The notes beneath the pieces were generated by a model that saw nothing but the letters and a program-made list of their open reading frames with translations, had not been told where the DNA came from and ran no database searches. Positions 11,291-19,733 of a stretch of 64,000 nucleotides of DNA are shown here, piece after piece. Every line of letters begins with the position of its first letter. The stretch's first letter is position 1. Source of the DNA: Zygnema cylindricum (taxonomy: Eukaryota; Streptophyta; Zygnematophyceae; Zygnematales; Zygnemataceae). Where the stretch lies: assembly GCA_037447655.1 (NCBI GenBank), contig JBBHKE010000656.1, positions 1-64,000 on the forward strand. Direction: 5' to 3'. Made by a program: the position numbers and the translations under genes.

Positions 11291-12398
11291 TGTTGTCAAC
11301 AACCTATTTCAGCCATGGATTACTCTCGGAAGCACCACAAACTACCCTTCAAACAGTTGTATTTGTGACAGCAAAGATTACTCCACAATAAATAAAGTCA
11401 CCTTAAACAACACCAATAGGCAGTATACTATAGACACTTTAAACTCCTAAAGTTATAACCAAATCCACCGAGGGATCTAGAAGAAATAAGCTCCAGAGTT
11501 TCGCAAAAACAACTGACAACTTTACAAACATACCACTTTGACTTCTCACAGAATCTCACAGAGATAACAGAATACAATGAAACTGCACACACATATATAT
11601 TCTATGTCATATAATATCTTCACAAAGTTTCACAAGAAAGAATCAAACAAGGTGATCACACCAACAGGTCAAAGATGCAAAAAACAGTCTGCCATTGTTT
11701 TGATAAACTTGACTGTGATACTCAAAATATTATAAGTCCTACAAGTTATACTCAGAGAGATCACTACTGAATGTATAGAGGCATACCAGCCGTACGGTAT
11801 CTACCATCTACCTAAACTATTGTAAGTATACCCGAATAGTTCGAGGTATGTCGAACCGACCAAATCTACACTAATAACTTATTAGCAAAAAGACAAACCT
11901 ATGTTGTACATAATATTTACACCGACATCTCCACAATCTTCGTACGTCAAAAACCAAGCTACCACTAAGTAACCACTAAACAAATATCATTACTCACAAT
12001 CTATTACTAGTTATATTATCCGCAGCTGCGTCAGCTGCTTTGTCCGTACGGATCACATCAAGGTAACCGCAGCTGCGTTGACTTATCTGCGTCGCAGCTG
12101 CTCCGTATTGACGGAGCATATTCATCCAAAATGAGCGCAGCTGCGTTGTCCTGTCTGCGTCGCAACTGCGCCGTACCGGCGGTGCATGTTTGAACATTTC
12201 GTTTATTCCACATCGGATCGCGTCGTCCATTTGTCAATGCTTAGTCACCCCACTCAAAGAGTCCCTTACGTTACTTTAGTTATCCGTACGTTCGCTCCCC
12301 CAATCCGTGAATCAATTCGATCCTCCATATTAAACCCAATTAGCAATTACACACGAATTGTAGCGTACGCACGAAACTGAGTTTTAAGAACAACAACT
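11291..12398 (-). repeat. 5' LTR of family-2 element with U3 palindromes
   Basis: In element orientation it starts AGTTGTTGTTCTTAAAAC and ends GACAACA at the primer site. The U3 part (about 12010-12180) carries several CGCAGCTGCG-type perfect palindromes and variants, absent from the 3' LTR of the same element. The right boundary is set by comparison with the solo LTR 40835-41825, which has a clean target duplication. Confidence 0.75.
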
Positions 12399-13583
12399 CT
12401 CACCAAAAAAATTGTGGATACCGTCTTTACTTTGCGATGTTTTCCGTTTTTTTGTGATACGTTGAGGACTACCAAAATCAACGTCATCATCGACGTCGTT
12501 TGCGAGTTCTCGAAGTTTGACCCTAGCGCTTTCAATTTCGGTTTTCGATACCCCAATTATTTCAAGCTTTTGTTTTTGTTGGGGTTCTAAGAGAGCCGCG
12601 ACAATATGATACTCATGAGGGCCCAACTTCGGTAATGCAAATTTCACAAAAAAGTTGTTTCAATTTTTGCAAGTTTGGGGAATCCGCGGGCATTCTTTTT
12701 CATTGTCATTGTAAGATATTTTTCTTATCTTACAATTGTTATGGAGAGACGACAGTTCAAACAAAACCAAATGTAAAGTTGGTTCTTTGAATTTTTCCAA
12801 GTTTAGGGTCGTTTCTTGAAACCTTTCAAAAAATCGTATAAGTTCGGTAGTGTGAGTCTTATCGATACAAGCAAAAAGTATCAATTTGTTTTTTGCTTGA
12901 GCGATTGGTCCTATCTCATTGAATGCATCGTAATACTCTTAAGCATTCGGAGCAAAGAATTCCCCTCCGTTGCGTTTTTTTGTTTTAAGGTGTTTTTCAG
13001 AAAAAATTGTAAATTACTCTGTTTGATTACACGCGTCAATTAGATAAAAAAAAATCAGGAATTTCCATATCGTATTTGCCTTTTTTGGAAGTTTCACTCT
13101 TACTCAATATCGTTGTCACAATTGTAGCAATTTTATGGTCCGCGCAAGGTATCCAAGTAAACATACTCGGTAGACCTTCAGTCACAAACATGTTAGAGCC
13201 ACTATCAATCACGACAATGCAGAGATCAAAATTGGACATTTCAAAATTGGTTGAACAAATTTTGAAAGGCGTTAAAACATTTTCCGCAGTGTTTTTTTCC
13301 TCCAAAAAATGATCGACTTGAAGCGTTTGTGCATTAAGTTTAAATGCTTTGTCAATAAAATGAGCATTAATGACACGAATGAGGTTCTTTTTATTATCTC
13401 AGTACAAAGATCGGTCGTGAATGCGACAAAAATATTGTTATCAATATTTTCTTTAAGTGTTGGGATGATCAAACTAGGAATATCTTTCGCAAAAGATATA
13501 ATGTAGTTTTTTACTCTATTGACGGACAGGAGTAGTTGGTCGATGTCAACACTTTTGTTGGACGAAACACCAACATCAAACAA
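12399..13583 (-). pseudogene. hAT transposase core, fragmented
   Basis: Successive minus-strand frames carry hAT landmarks in order: FVAFTTDLCTEIIKRTSFV (region of the first catalytic Asp), a VIDSGSNM segment (second Asp, usually VTDNASNM), WIPCADHKIATIVTTIL, a PTLHLVLFELSSL segment and an HEYHIVAALLEPQQKQKLE segment. Frame changes near 13300, 13040 and 12650 break the gene. It continues upstream in a BED-finger segment (13990-14110) and downstream in the dimerisation domain at 7116-7462, beyond the inserted LTR element. hAT transposases cut and paste their element and leave 8-bp duplications, which this element shows. Confidence 0.8.
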
Positions 13584-13989
13584 TACTTGACAAAATGCTT
13601 AAAAACATGGGGAAAAAAACAAAAAAAACAATAATAAAATATCATACAATTACTAATCATGGTTTATAAAGAATGCTTATATTGAAATGATTTTTGTTTT
13701 ATGGAAAGAGAAATAAAAAACAACATCATGACAAACTAAATTATGATAAAAAAAGAAAAATAACCGTATGAATATAAATTATTTAGAAAGAAATAGTGAT
13801 GTTGCTCAAATATATAAATTTATTAACAAAACAAGTTATAATGACATAAACACTAAAGCCATCCTAAATAGAATATAAAATAAATCATACACTAGCAGAT
13901 AGACTATAGAAAATGGTAAGGTCTCTGTTTCATCAATGCCGCCATTTAAATCTTTTTGATCCTCGTTGCCTCTTTGAAATAAACTGCGA

Positions 13990-14110
13990 ATAAGTCCTGC
14001 GAATTATCCGTGTGCAAATCTGGCGTGTGTGGGTGATTGTTGAAGTACCTGGTGGCTATTGATAAACTTTGAAACATATATTACAAGCCACAAAACCTAC
14101 CCCCTTTACC
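13990..14110 (-). pseudogene. hAT transposase BED-type zinc finger segment
   Basis: Minus-strand translation gives VACNICFKVYQ, a stop, then GTSTITHTRQIC, matching a BED finger (Cys-x2-Cys, later His and Cys) that binds DNA in many hAT transposases. The in-frame TAG and the about 400 bp separating it from the core (possibly an intron) leave it as a relic. Assignment is by pattern only. Confidence 0.55.
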
Positions 14111-14188
14111 ATGTATTTGTTTGATGTTTTAACTTCATAGATATTGTCGCGTTACCTAAGATTTGCAAAATGAATAGTGTTACTACAG

Positions 14189-14801
14189 TACACCGCGAAT
14201 CTGAATTAGAGTAAAGAAAAAAATAAAGTAAAAAAACAAAAAACAATTAGAGTTGTGAACGTTAATTTGTGTGATATATCTTTTTCACATAGGAAGTTTA
14301 CTCTAATTTATTTAAGTACTCAATATTGGGTTATGTCGGCAATAATTAACTGCGCTGAAATTGTAAACACTTAATTACGTAGACGTACAAAATCTGTCAG
14401 TCGGTATAGTTTTGACGTCATTATGACGTTAGTAATATTTGTCGCAATGAATGTCAGTTAATGTTCACACAGACGACGATGCTGTCGACGAGACGAGAGT
14501 TATGCGAACGACTTTTTTTCAATGTGATTGATTTTTTCTTTAGAGCAATTTCACATGCGAGCGCGATTTTATTAAATCATTATTTGTACCTTTTTACTTA
14601 TAAAAGTACATTTTTGCACGGTCGGACGTTGTCTGTACTCCACACTATTTAAAACAAACCTATTTTATAATTTTTTACGCTAATTAAACCTTATCTTAAA
14701 TAGTATAATGAAAAAAATAGAATCATTTACTTTAGTAAAGGCAATAGAGTCTTAGGGCGACCGAATTAGCATTATTTACTCTAATTACGATTCGCGGTGT
14801 A
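14189..14801. mobile_element. MITE with TA-type ends
   Basis: Left end TACACCGCGAATCTGAATTAG at 14189, right end CTAATTACGATTCGCGGTG plus TA at 14801. About 613 bp, AT-rich, non-coding. Inside the hAT element; internal sequence resembles 5850-6319. Confidence 0.8.
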
Positions 14802-15073
14802 CCGTGTAAGATTTGCGACGCTAATCATGATGTCACGTATTTCCACGACACCAAAGAGTACAAAGTACAAGAATGTTGGATTATAGGGACAATACAAAAT
14901 TTTCACTTTTTTGGTTGACCGGCCGTAACCAACTTTTTTTTCTGGTGAATCAACCGATTGTATCTGCCTGACCCCCAAAACTTGGCAACCCAATTCGTTC
15001 CGGATTCGGCGCGGGCAGTCAGTTAACGGTCGGTCACGGTTTCGGTTGACAGTTTGCGACCTTTGCGCTACAA

Positions 15074-15093
15074 CAATAGCGATTCACGGTGTA
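15074..15093 (+). mobile_element. Isolated MITE right terminus
   Basis: AATAGCGATTCACGGTGTA directly follows the right target duplication of the hAT element. Its left partner is not visible, so the hAT element may have landed in a MITE that later lost its left part. Confidence 0.5.
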
Positions 15094-15530
15094 TTTAACA
15101 CCGATATACATTGTTGAAAAGTAAAATAATACAAATCGAGTATCGGCTATGGGCTATAGATATACAACACTACAAATTGTTTTACTCTATATCATATAGC
15201 TTTCAACCAATAAGATTACATTCCTACAAATCGTACGTTCAGATTGTGTACTTTTAGTAAAATCTGAAAAATTTAAAAGCCTTTGAAGACTACAACTGTC
15301 TTATACAACCCTACGTGGTGCCACTTGGAAAAAAGGTGAACTTGCATTAGAGGAAAAGTGGGGTTGTTTATTGGATGCCGTACGATTTCGTACAGATTTG
15401 CCCCATTTTTTTTTTGTCAAACGAAACATGACGAAACATGATAACTGGATGGCTCCAATGTTTTCGGCGTAAGTATCAACCGTTGAATGTTTCACTTCTT
15501 TAGATTCGCGAAGCAATCGCGCACATCGTT

Positions 15531-15575
15531 CAGTGTGAAGAGACTCTCCTCGACGAGGAGAGTTTCTTCACACTG
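15531..15575. repeat. 45-bp near-perfect hairpin
   Basis: The arm CAGTGTGAAGAGACTCTCCT and its inverse ACTCTCC..CAGTG pair over about 22 bp with one mismatch and almost no loop. No terminator-like T run follows. Function unknown. Confidence 0.8.
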
Positions 15576-15902
15576 GTCGCGTACCATTGGTACAAGTGAA
15601 AAGTTAAAAATTAATCCACCACTTACAGGCGATGAGAAAGGAGCATGTCGTACACGCCATGTGCTTTCTGCCACGGTGTATGCAGGTCGACCGAAATATC
15701 CTGGCACACTCCTTCTGACATCCGCTGACCTTCAAAGTTTGCAACGCTTTTTGCCATTCCGTTTCAAAAATTTGATTTTCAATTTCAAAAACAAAATTTG
15801 GTTGCACAATTTCGTACGTACAGATTTTCAGTTTGAAGAATGTTTTTAGATTTTAAGAATCTGAAAACTAACCTACGTGGCCCCAATCACAATTGAGAAA
15901 CG

Positions 15903-16130
15903 ATGTTTACTGGCACGACATAATGGAACGCCGTGCTAGTAAACACTAGAAATAGCTGTCTCCGCATGTTTACTGGGACCGCCTAATGGAGAACAAGCCT
16001 AAAGCTCGTATGAGATACCTATGTATTGTAGTTTACTGGCCCAACCTGATGTTTGGTTGGGAATGATTGCCAGTAAATATTCACCGTACAGTTTACTCCG
16101 TACAATTACTGGCATCTCCTCTTGGAACGT
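15903..16130. repeat. Cluster of GTTTACTGGC hairpins
   Basis: TGTTTACTGGCACG pairs with CGTGCTAGTAAACA (about 15904-15947). Further right, GTTTACTGGC pairs with GCCAGTAAAT with a nested CCCAACC/GGTTGGG stem (about 16030-16078). A further TTTACTCC..TTACTGGC follows. Repeated related hairpins suggest a small foldback repeat. Confidence 0.6.
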
Positions 16131-17338
16131 CACCCTATATAAACATTGACTCTAAGGGCGCGTCTCCATGTGCCTAAATAAGGGTTTTTTTATGTCGTTT
16201 TCTTGTAAAACTTAGAGCCGTACCGCGTAAGTTTCAACCGTACAAAAAATAAAGAAAATGAGAAGTACATTTTGCGTTATCATCGAATTTAAGATGTACC
16301 ACATGTTGTCGTTTTGTGTTCTTCGACCCACGGCCACGCCAAAAATCGCCATCTTCAAACTTTTCTTTTAAACACAGGGAAGATGTGTTTTAAAACAAAT
16401 AACTTTCAAAAAACAAATACAAACACGTAATCGCACGTGCATTTTTTTTTCAAGAAATTTCAAAAGAATTCAAGCAACGACGAAAAGTGCACGATCCGCT
16501 ATATTTTGACCGTTTGTGTCAGGTACGACATGAAACTTTGAGACCTCCATTGGCCCTCAGAGTATGCAGATCCAAAAGAAGCTAATGTAGAAAGTGCCTG
16601 AAACTCTGAGACCTCCATTGGCCCTCAGAGTATGCATATCCAAAAGAAGCTAATCTAGATAGTGCCGACTCCAAGTTAATATAAACCCAAGTGACTGACC
16701 CCTTGACAGTCAGAACCCCAATATAGATTCACCCCTGTGAAATAACACGTTCTGTGTGCTCAGTTCCACCACAGAATGCAAAGTTAGAATATGAGATTTG
16801 GACACATTCACCCACTTTGACTTTCCCTTAGAAATGCAGCCACCCTGGCAGACAAAAACTCTGACCGACTACACCCCTGTGTAGCCTGGACTCCCCTGAG
16901 TCCGCAGCAAAAAGAATCACTGAAAATGGTCAAGTAAATTGATAGTTATGGCTGATCAAAGTTTGCCATTTATACAAGGTGCTCTCTGGGAGAGGCAGCT
17001 GCCTACCCAAAATTTTCTAAGTCCTAAACTCTCTCTAAAACTCTATCTACTGAAGTACGGCACCAATCAAATTACTGTGTCGTACAGAAACGTACAGGTG
17101 CCGGTGTACTTTCTGTACGACCATTGTACGACATGGCCAAAATGTCGACACGTGTCAAATCAGGATTAGTTCCTGTAATCTCCGGAATTCCCGTAGTCCA
17201 ATGTTATCACGCCACGTGTCACCTGACGTGACAAAGACCGTAAAACGCCAAAAGTATCTTTTCCGTGATCGCGGCGCTTATCGTAGCCGTCCGATCAAAA
17301 CCGGCTATAATCCTAGCCGCTGAAATTCGACGCGCGGT

Positions 17339-17424
17339 ATTTGTTTCGCTATCGAAACAAATGCGCGGTATTTGTTTCGCTGTCGAAACAAATGCGCGGT
17401 ATTTGTTTCGCTATCGAAACAAAT
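17339..17424. repeat. Three tandem 31-bp hairpin units in LTR
   Basis: ATTTGTTTCG-CTAT/CTGT-CGAAACAAAT occurs at 17339, 17370 and 17401, spaced by GCGCGGT. Each unit has a perfect 10-bp stem and a 4-base loop. Other family-1 LTRs carry about one related unit (for example near 20686-20711). Confidence 0.9.
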
Positions 17425-17585
17425 GCGCAGTATCCGTTCTGCCCCCCCATTCCGTACTCCGTACTAAATTAAACTGTTTCTATGTACTAAGTATCTATTT
17501 AGCCGTTAAACGGATTAATCTACATTTAACAATTTATATATTTGTCAAACCCTATATATCGTAATATCTGTTCTAGACATAACGG

Positions 17586-17653
17586 CTAGAGCTAACGGCT
17601 ATTGGACGTTTGACGGACGGTAGGTACCAGGATCAATTCCTGGGTCCGTCAAA
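17586..17653 (+). ncRNA. tRNA-like module in LTR, antisense to element
   Basis: On the plus strand (opposite to the element) AGAGCTAACGGCTA resembles a tRNA D-arm. It is followed by TTTGACGGAC, an 8-base spacer, CCAGG-ATCAATT-CCTGG (5-bp T-arm with 7-base loop) and GTCCGTCAAA. The outer ten bases pair perfectly, giving an acceptor/T-arm minihelix. The loop region fits the Pol III B-box pattern GWTCRANNC. No anticodon arm is convincing. Transcription is not shown. Confidence 0.55.
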
Positions 17654-17861
17654 TATATTTTTGGTAAACATACTTATTATCTATTCCTGTCTCTCTGGAA
17701 AGCTTAGGCAGCCATGGCTCTAGCTCCCTCTCCAGCCTTCAGTGACTACGTCAAGTGTGGGGGCTTGGAGAAGGGAGTCAGAGGCAGACTGCCTCTACTC
17801 TTTTCTATCTAACAAAGACCTAAAAAATACCCAAATATCAACACTCCCCTTATTTTCTAGT

Positions 17862-19733
17862 CTACTTCCTTTCAACTCTTACAAACAAAATAAACAAAAC
17901 ACTCCCTCCCCTTTTCCTTTTTCTTTTCTTTTTTCTTTTATATAACTTAAGAAATTTGCTCTCGTATTTAAAACACTGCATTAGATGAAATGAAATTATA
18001 ATTGCATCACACATTTCATTTAGCATCCCACTTATCATAAATCCGAGCAAAGATTTTATCCACCTTATCTCTTTTCTATCCACACTAAATCCACTTTCCC
18101 TCTTGCAATTCAAACAACCAGCCCCATCTCCAATCTGCAACACACACCCTGAGGCTAACCCTTTTACAGGCACACCTTCATAAATACCATCACTCCCTTT
18201 AGTGAGGTCAAACCCATTACCCCCAAAACATGAACTTTCCTCACTCTCTCCCATGGATTTCTTTTCTCTTTCACTTTCTAAATTTATTCCCAATAAACAT
18301 TTCTCCTCCCCTAAACCTTTCATTAAGTATTCCTCTTCTTCCTTATCCTTTAAAACTCCTAGTTTCACTTCTCCCCTTTCCTCGGAACCCGTTGAAGTCT
18401 CCCTTTCCGACCAGTTTTCTGGTTCCCTATTATATATAAAATTATCCTCATTAATTTTATCTTTCCCTTTTTCACTTATGGGTCCTAGAACTGACTTTCT
18501 CATTTCTAAGTCATACACTCTACACTCCTCGACATCCTCAAGTACCTCCTCTCTCTTTACTTCCCTTATACCTCCAAAAGCACACAGTTGCCTTCGTGCA
18601 ATTACTGTGTGCTTTTCTTTCTTCCCCATACTACTAATCTGGAGAAGCTCTAAAATATCTTCATCCTCTTTCTCCTCTTCCCCTTCTTCCTCCTCATCCA
18701 CATTCCAACTTCTAAGTTTTTCCAAACAAGGGCATTCTTCCATATAATGACCAGGTTCCCTACAAAAGAAGCAAACCCCTTTTTTCAAAGATCCCGTGTC
18801 TTTTCTTCTCCCTCTTTTTCCACCAAAGTTCCGATAAGGTTTACCTTTGTCTTTCTTCCTCTCATCACGCTTCCGCTCGTCACCACCGTTCCTCTCATCA
18901 CGCTTCCGCCAATCACCACCAGCTGAAAAAGCATTGACCCTGTCCTTTCCCCTTCGAAGCTCCAAAGTGCTTTCCCTCACAAGAATTATCCCCATGGTAA
19001 AGCTCCAAGTCCATGAAGAGCCATCCCTTGCCTGCATACGATAAATAATGCTTTCGTACTCACTTGGGAGTTTCATAAGTAGTGTATTAATCTTACCCTC
19101 CTTAGATTCTACACATCCCGCACTAGCTAGCTCAACATATAACGCAGCAACATCATTGCAAAACTCTATCATGCTACCGCCTTTATAAACATAGGCATCT
19201 ATTTCCTGTTTTACTAATTGCTGCCTCTGAATAGTCTCACTCTTATAAATCTGAATTAGTACTTCCCATATCTCTGAAGACTTGGTTAGACTTAAAAGAG
19301 TGATAGCTATCGACTTACACACATATCTAAGTATGAGATGTTTTGCTATAGTGTTTTTGTATTCCCATATTTTTCTGTCATTTTCCTCAGTTTTAATCCC
19401 TACATGTGGTACCATAGCTGAGAGCCTAGCTCCCCTCACCATAGGTGTCCCTTTTTCCTTCTCCCCTATTTCCCCATCCACGGAAAGATTCTTCCCTTCA
19501 CCTTCCGTTGCATCTGAGCTCCGGATGATATTCTGGGCAGCCTCAGATGAATCTCCATAGTAAGCTCCTCCAAAGCCAGGTGGCGGACATCTCACTTGTC
19601 CCGAAACGATTCCCCATAAGTGCTTCTCAAAAAGCAATCCCGCCATTGTAAACTCCCAATAAGTGAAGTCTGTTCCATCGAACATAGGCACCCTAGATGG
19701 TGGGCCCATAACCTGAAACTCTGAGACCTCCAT
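17862..19733 (-). CDS. gag: Copia-type Gag protein, intact, gag-only element
   Basis: An uninterrupted 623-residue frame and the only gene of the 16531-21959 element. The start ATG lies in the 5' LTR 20 bases before its end; the frame then crosses the primer site, which encodes QVMGP, and stops just before the polypurine tract. Residues 1-50 (MEVSEFQVMGP.., ...FTYWEFTMAGLLFEKHLWG) and the central region (EIWEVLIQIYKS, YVYKGGSMIEFCNDV, INTLLMKLPSEYESIIY) match the gag of the copia element at 30884 onwards. A basic Arg/Lys/Gly stretch precedes a zinc knuckle CFFCREPGHYMEEC at about 321-334, followed by a long acidic Glu/Lys/Ser tail. Gag assembles particles and binds RNA. No protease motif follows, so maturation would need another element. 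Confidence 0.9.
   Translation of the reverse strand: MEVSEFQVMGPPSRVPMFDGTDFTYWEFTMAGLLFEKHLWGIVSGQVRCPPPGFGGAYYGDSSEAAQNIIRSSDATEGEGKNLSVDGEIGEKEKGTPMVRGARLSAMVPHVGIKTEENDRKIWEYKNTIAKHLILRYVCKSIAITLLSLTKSSEIWEVLIQIYKSETIQRQQLVKQEIDAYVYKGGSMIEFCNDVAALYVELASAGCVESKEGKINTLLMKLPSEYESIIYRMQARDGSSWTWSFTMGIILVRESTLELRRGKDRVNAFSAGGDWRKRDERNGGDERKRDERKKDKGKPYRNFGGKRGRRKDTGSLKKGVCFFCREPGHYMEECPCLEKLRSWNVDEEEEGEEEKEDEDILELLQISSMGKKEKHTVIARRQLCAFGGIREVKREEVLEDVEECRVYDLEMRKSVLGPISEKGKDKINEDNFIYNREPENWSERETSTGSEERGEVKLGVLKDKEEEEYLMKGLGEEKCLLGINLESEREKKSMGESEESSCFGGNGFDLTKGSDGIYEGVPVKGLASGCVLQIGDGAGCLNCKRESGFSVDRKEIRWIKSLLGFMISGMLNEMCDAIIISFHLMQCFKYESKFLKLYKRKKKRKRKRGGSVLFILFVRVERK
19701..19713 (-). promoter_or_regulatory. 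Half-tRNA primer-binding site
   Basis: GGTTATGGGCCCA directly after the LTR terminus TTTCA. Complementary to the anticodon arm of initiator tRNA-Met. It is also gag codons 7-11 (QVMGP). Confidence 0.85.

Larger units (their letters stand above)
9676..11316 (-). pseudogene. Gag of family-2 element, frameshifted
   Basis: The frame opens at ATG 11316 inside the 5' LTR, hits a TGA before the primer site, then continues through the primer site. Pieces align with the intact gag at 60714-61964: the ...MELIDVVDDT segment (11205-11023), the RSIPKEYKSALDRL segment with zinc knuckle CFYCNDLGHTFRVC (10863-10507), and an acidic/basic C-terminal tail (10514-9676). Gag forms the particle and packages RNA; the CX2CX4HX4C knuckle binds nucleic acid. 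Several stops, a 49-bp tandem duplication and frame changes have destroyed it. Confidence 0.75.
7463..12398 (-). mobile_element. Gag-only copia-type LTR retrotransposon (family 2)
   Basis: Minus-strand element: 5' LTR 11291-12398, primer site 11278-11290, gag remains 11316-9676, non-coding tail, 3' LTR 7463-8505. There is no protease, integrase, reverse transcriptase or RNase H frame, so it matches the gag-only non-autonomous class (TR-GAG type). It interrupts the hAT transposase. The immediate flanks (GCTTT left, CTCAC right) do not form a duplication. Relatives: a solo LTR at 40835-41825 and a tandem array at 59670-64000. Confidence 0.8.
5521..15065 (-). mobile_element. hAT transposon, split by a later LTR insertion
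   Basis: The left end CAGAGGTCGCAAA begins at 5521; the right end TTTGCGACCTTTG finishes at 15065 and is its near-perfect inverse. Flanks are CGCTACAG (5513-5520) and CGCTACAA (15066-15073), seven of eight identical, the 8-bp duplication of hAT elements. Between the ends lie, on the minus strand, a BED-finger segment, a transposase core and a hAT dimerisation domain. A gag-only LTR retrotransposon at 7463-12398 splits the gene; without it the element is about 4.6 kb. MITEs also occupy both flanking regions. Stops and frameshifts make it inactive. Confidence 0.8.
15094..16525. other. No gene; contains several strong hairpins
   Basis: Open frames on both strands (for example 15487-15849) overlap and lack recognisable domains. 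A strong hairpin lies at 15531-15575, and a GTTTACTGGC/GCCAGTAAA hairpin cluster at about 15903-16130. Confidence 0.5.
16531..17843 (-). repeat. 3' LTR of family-1b element
   Basis: Element-strand start TGTTGATATTTGGG after polypurine AATAAGGGGAG; terminus TTTCA. The terminal 68 bp are duplicated in tandem (16531-16598 and from 16599). It holds the triple hairpin repeat (17339-17424) and the tRNA-like module (17586-17653). Confidence 0.85.

Noticed and set aside
15487-15849. 120-residue ORF, possible host gene
   Set aside because: No domain, overlapping ORFs on the other strand, and a strong hairpin inside.
18202-18747. 181-residue plus-strand ORF rich in Ser/Pro/Phe
   Set aside because: Antisense shadow of the intact gag frame; low-complexity translation of its Glu/Lys-rich tail.
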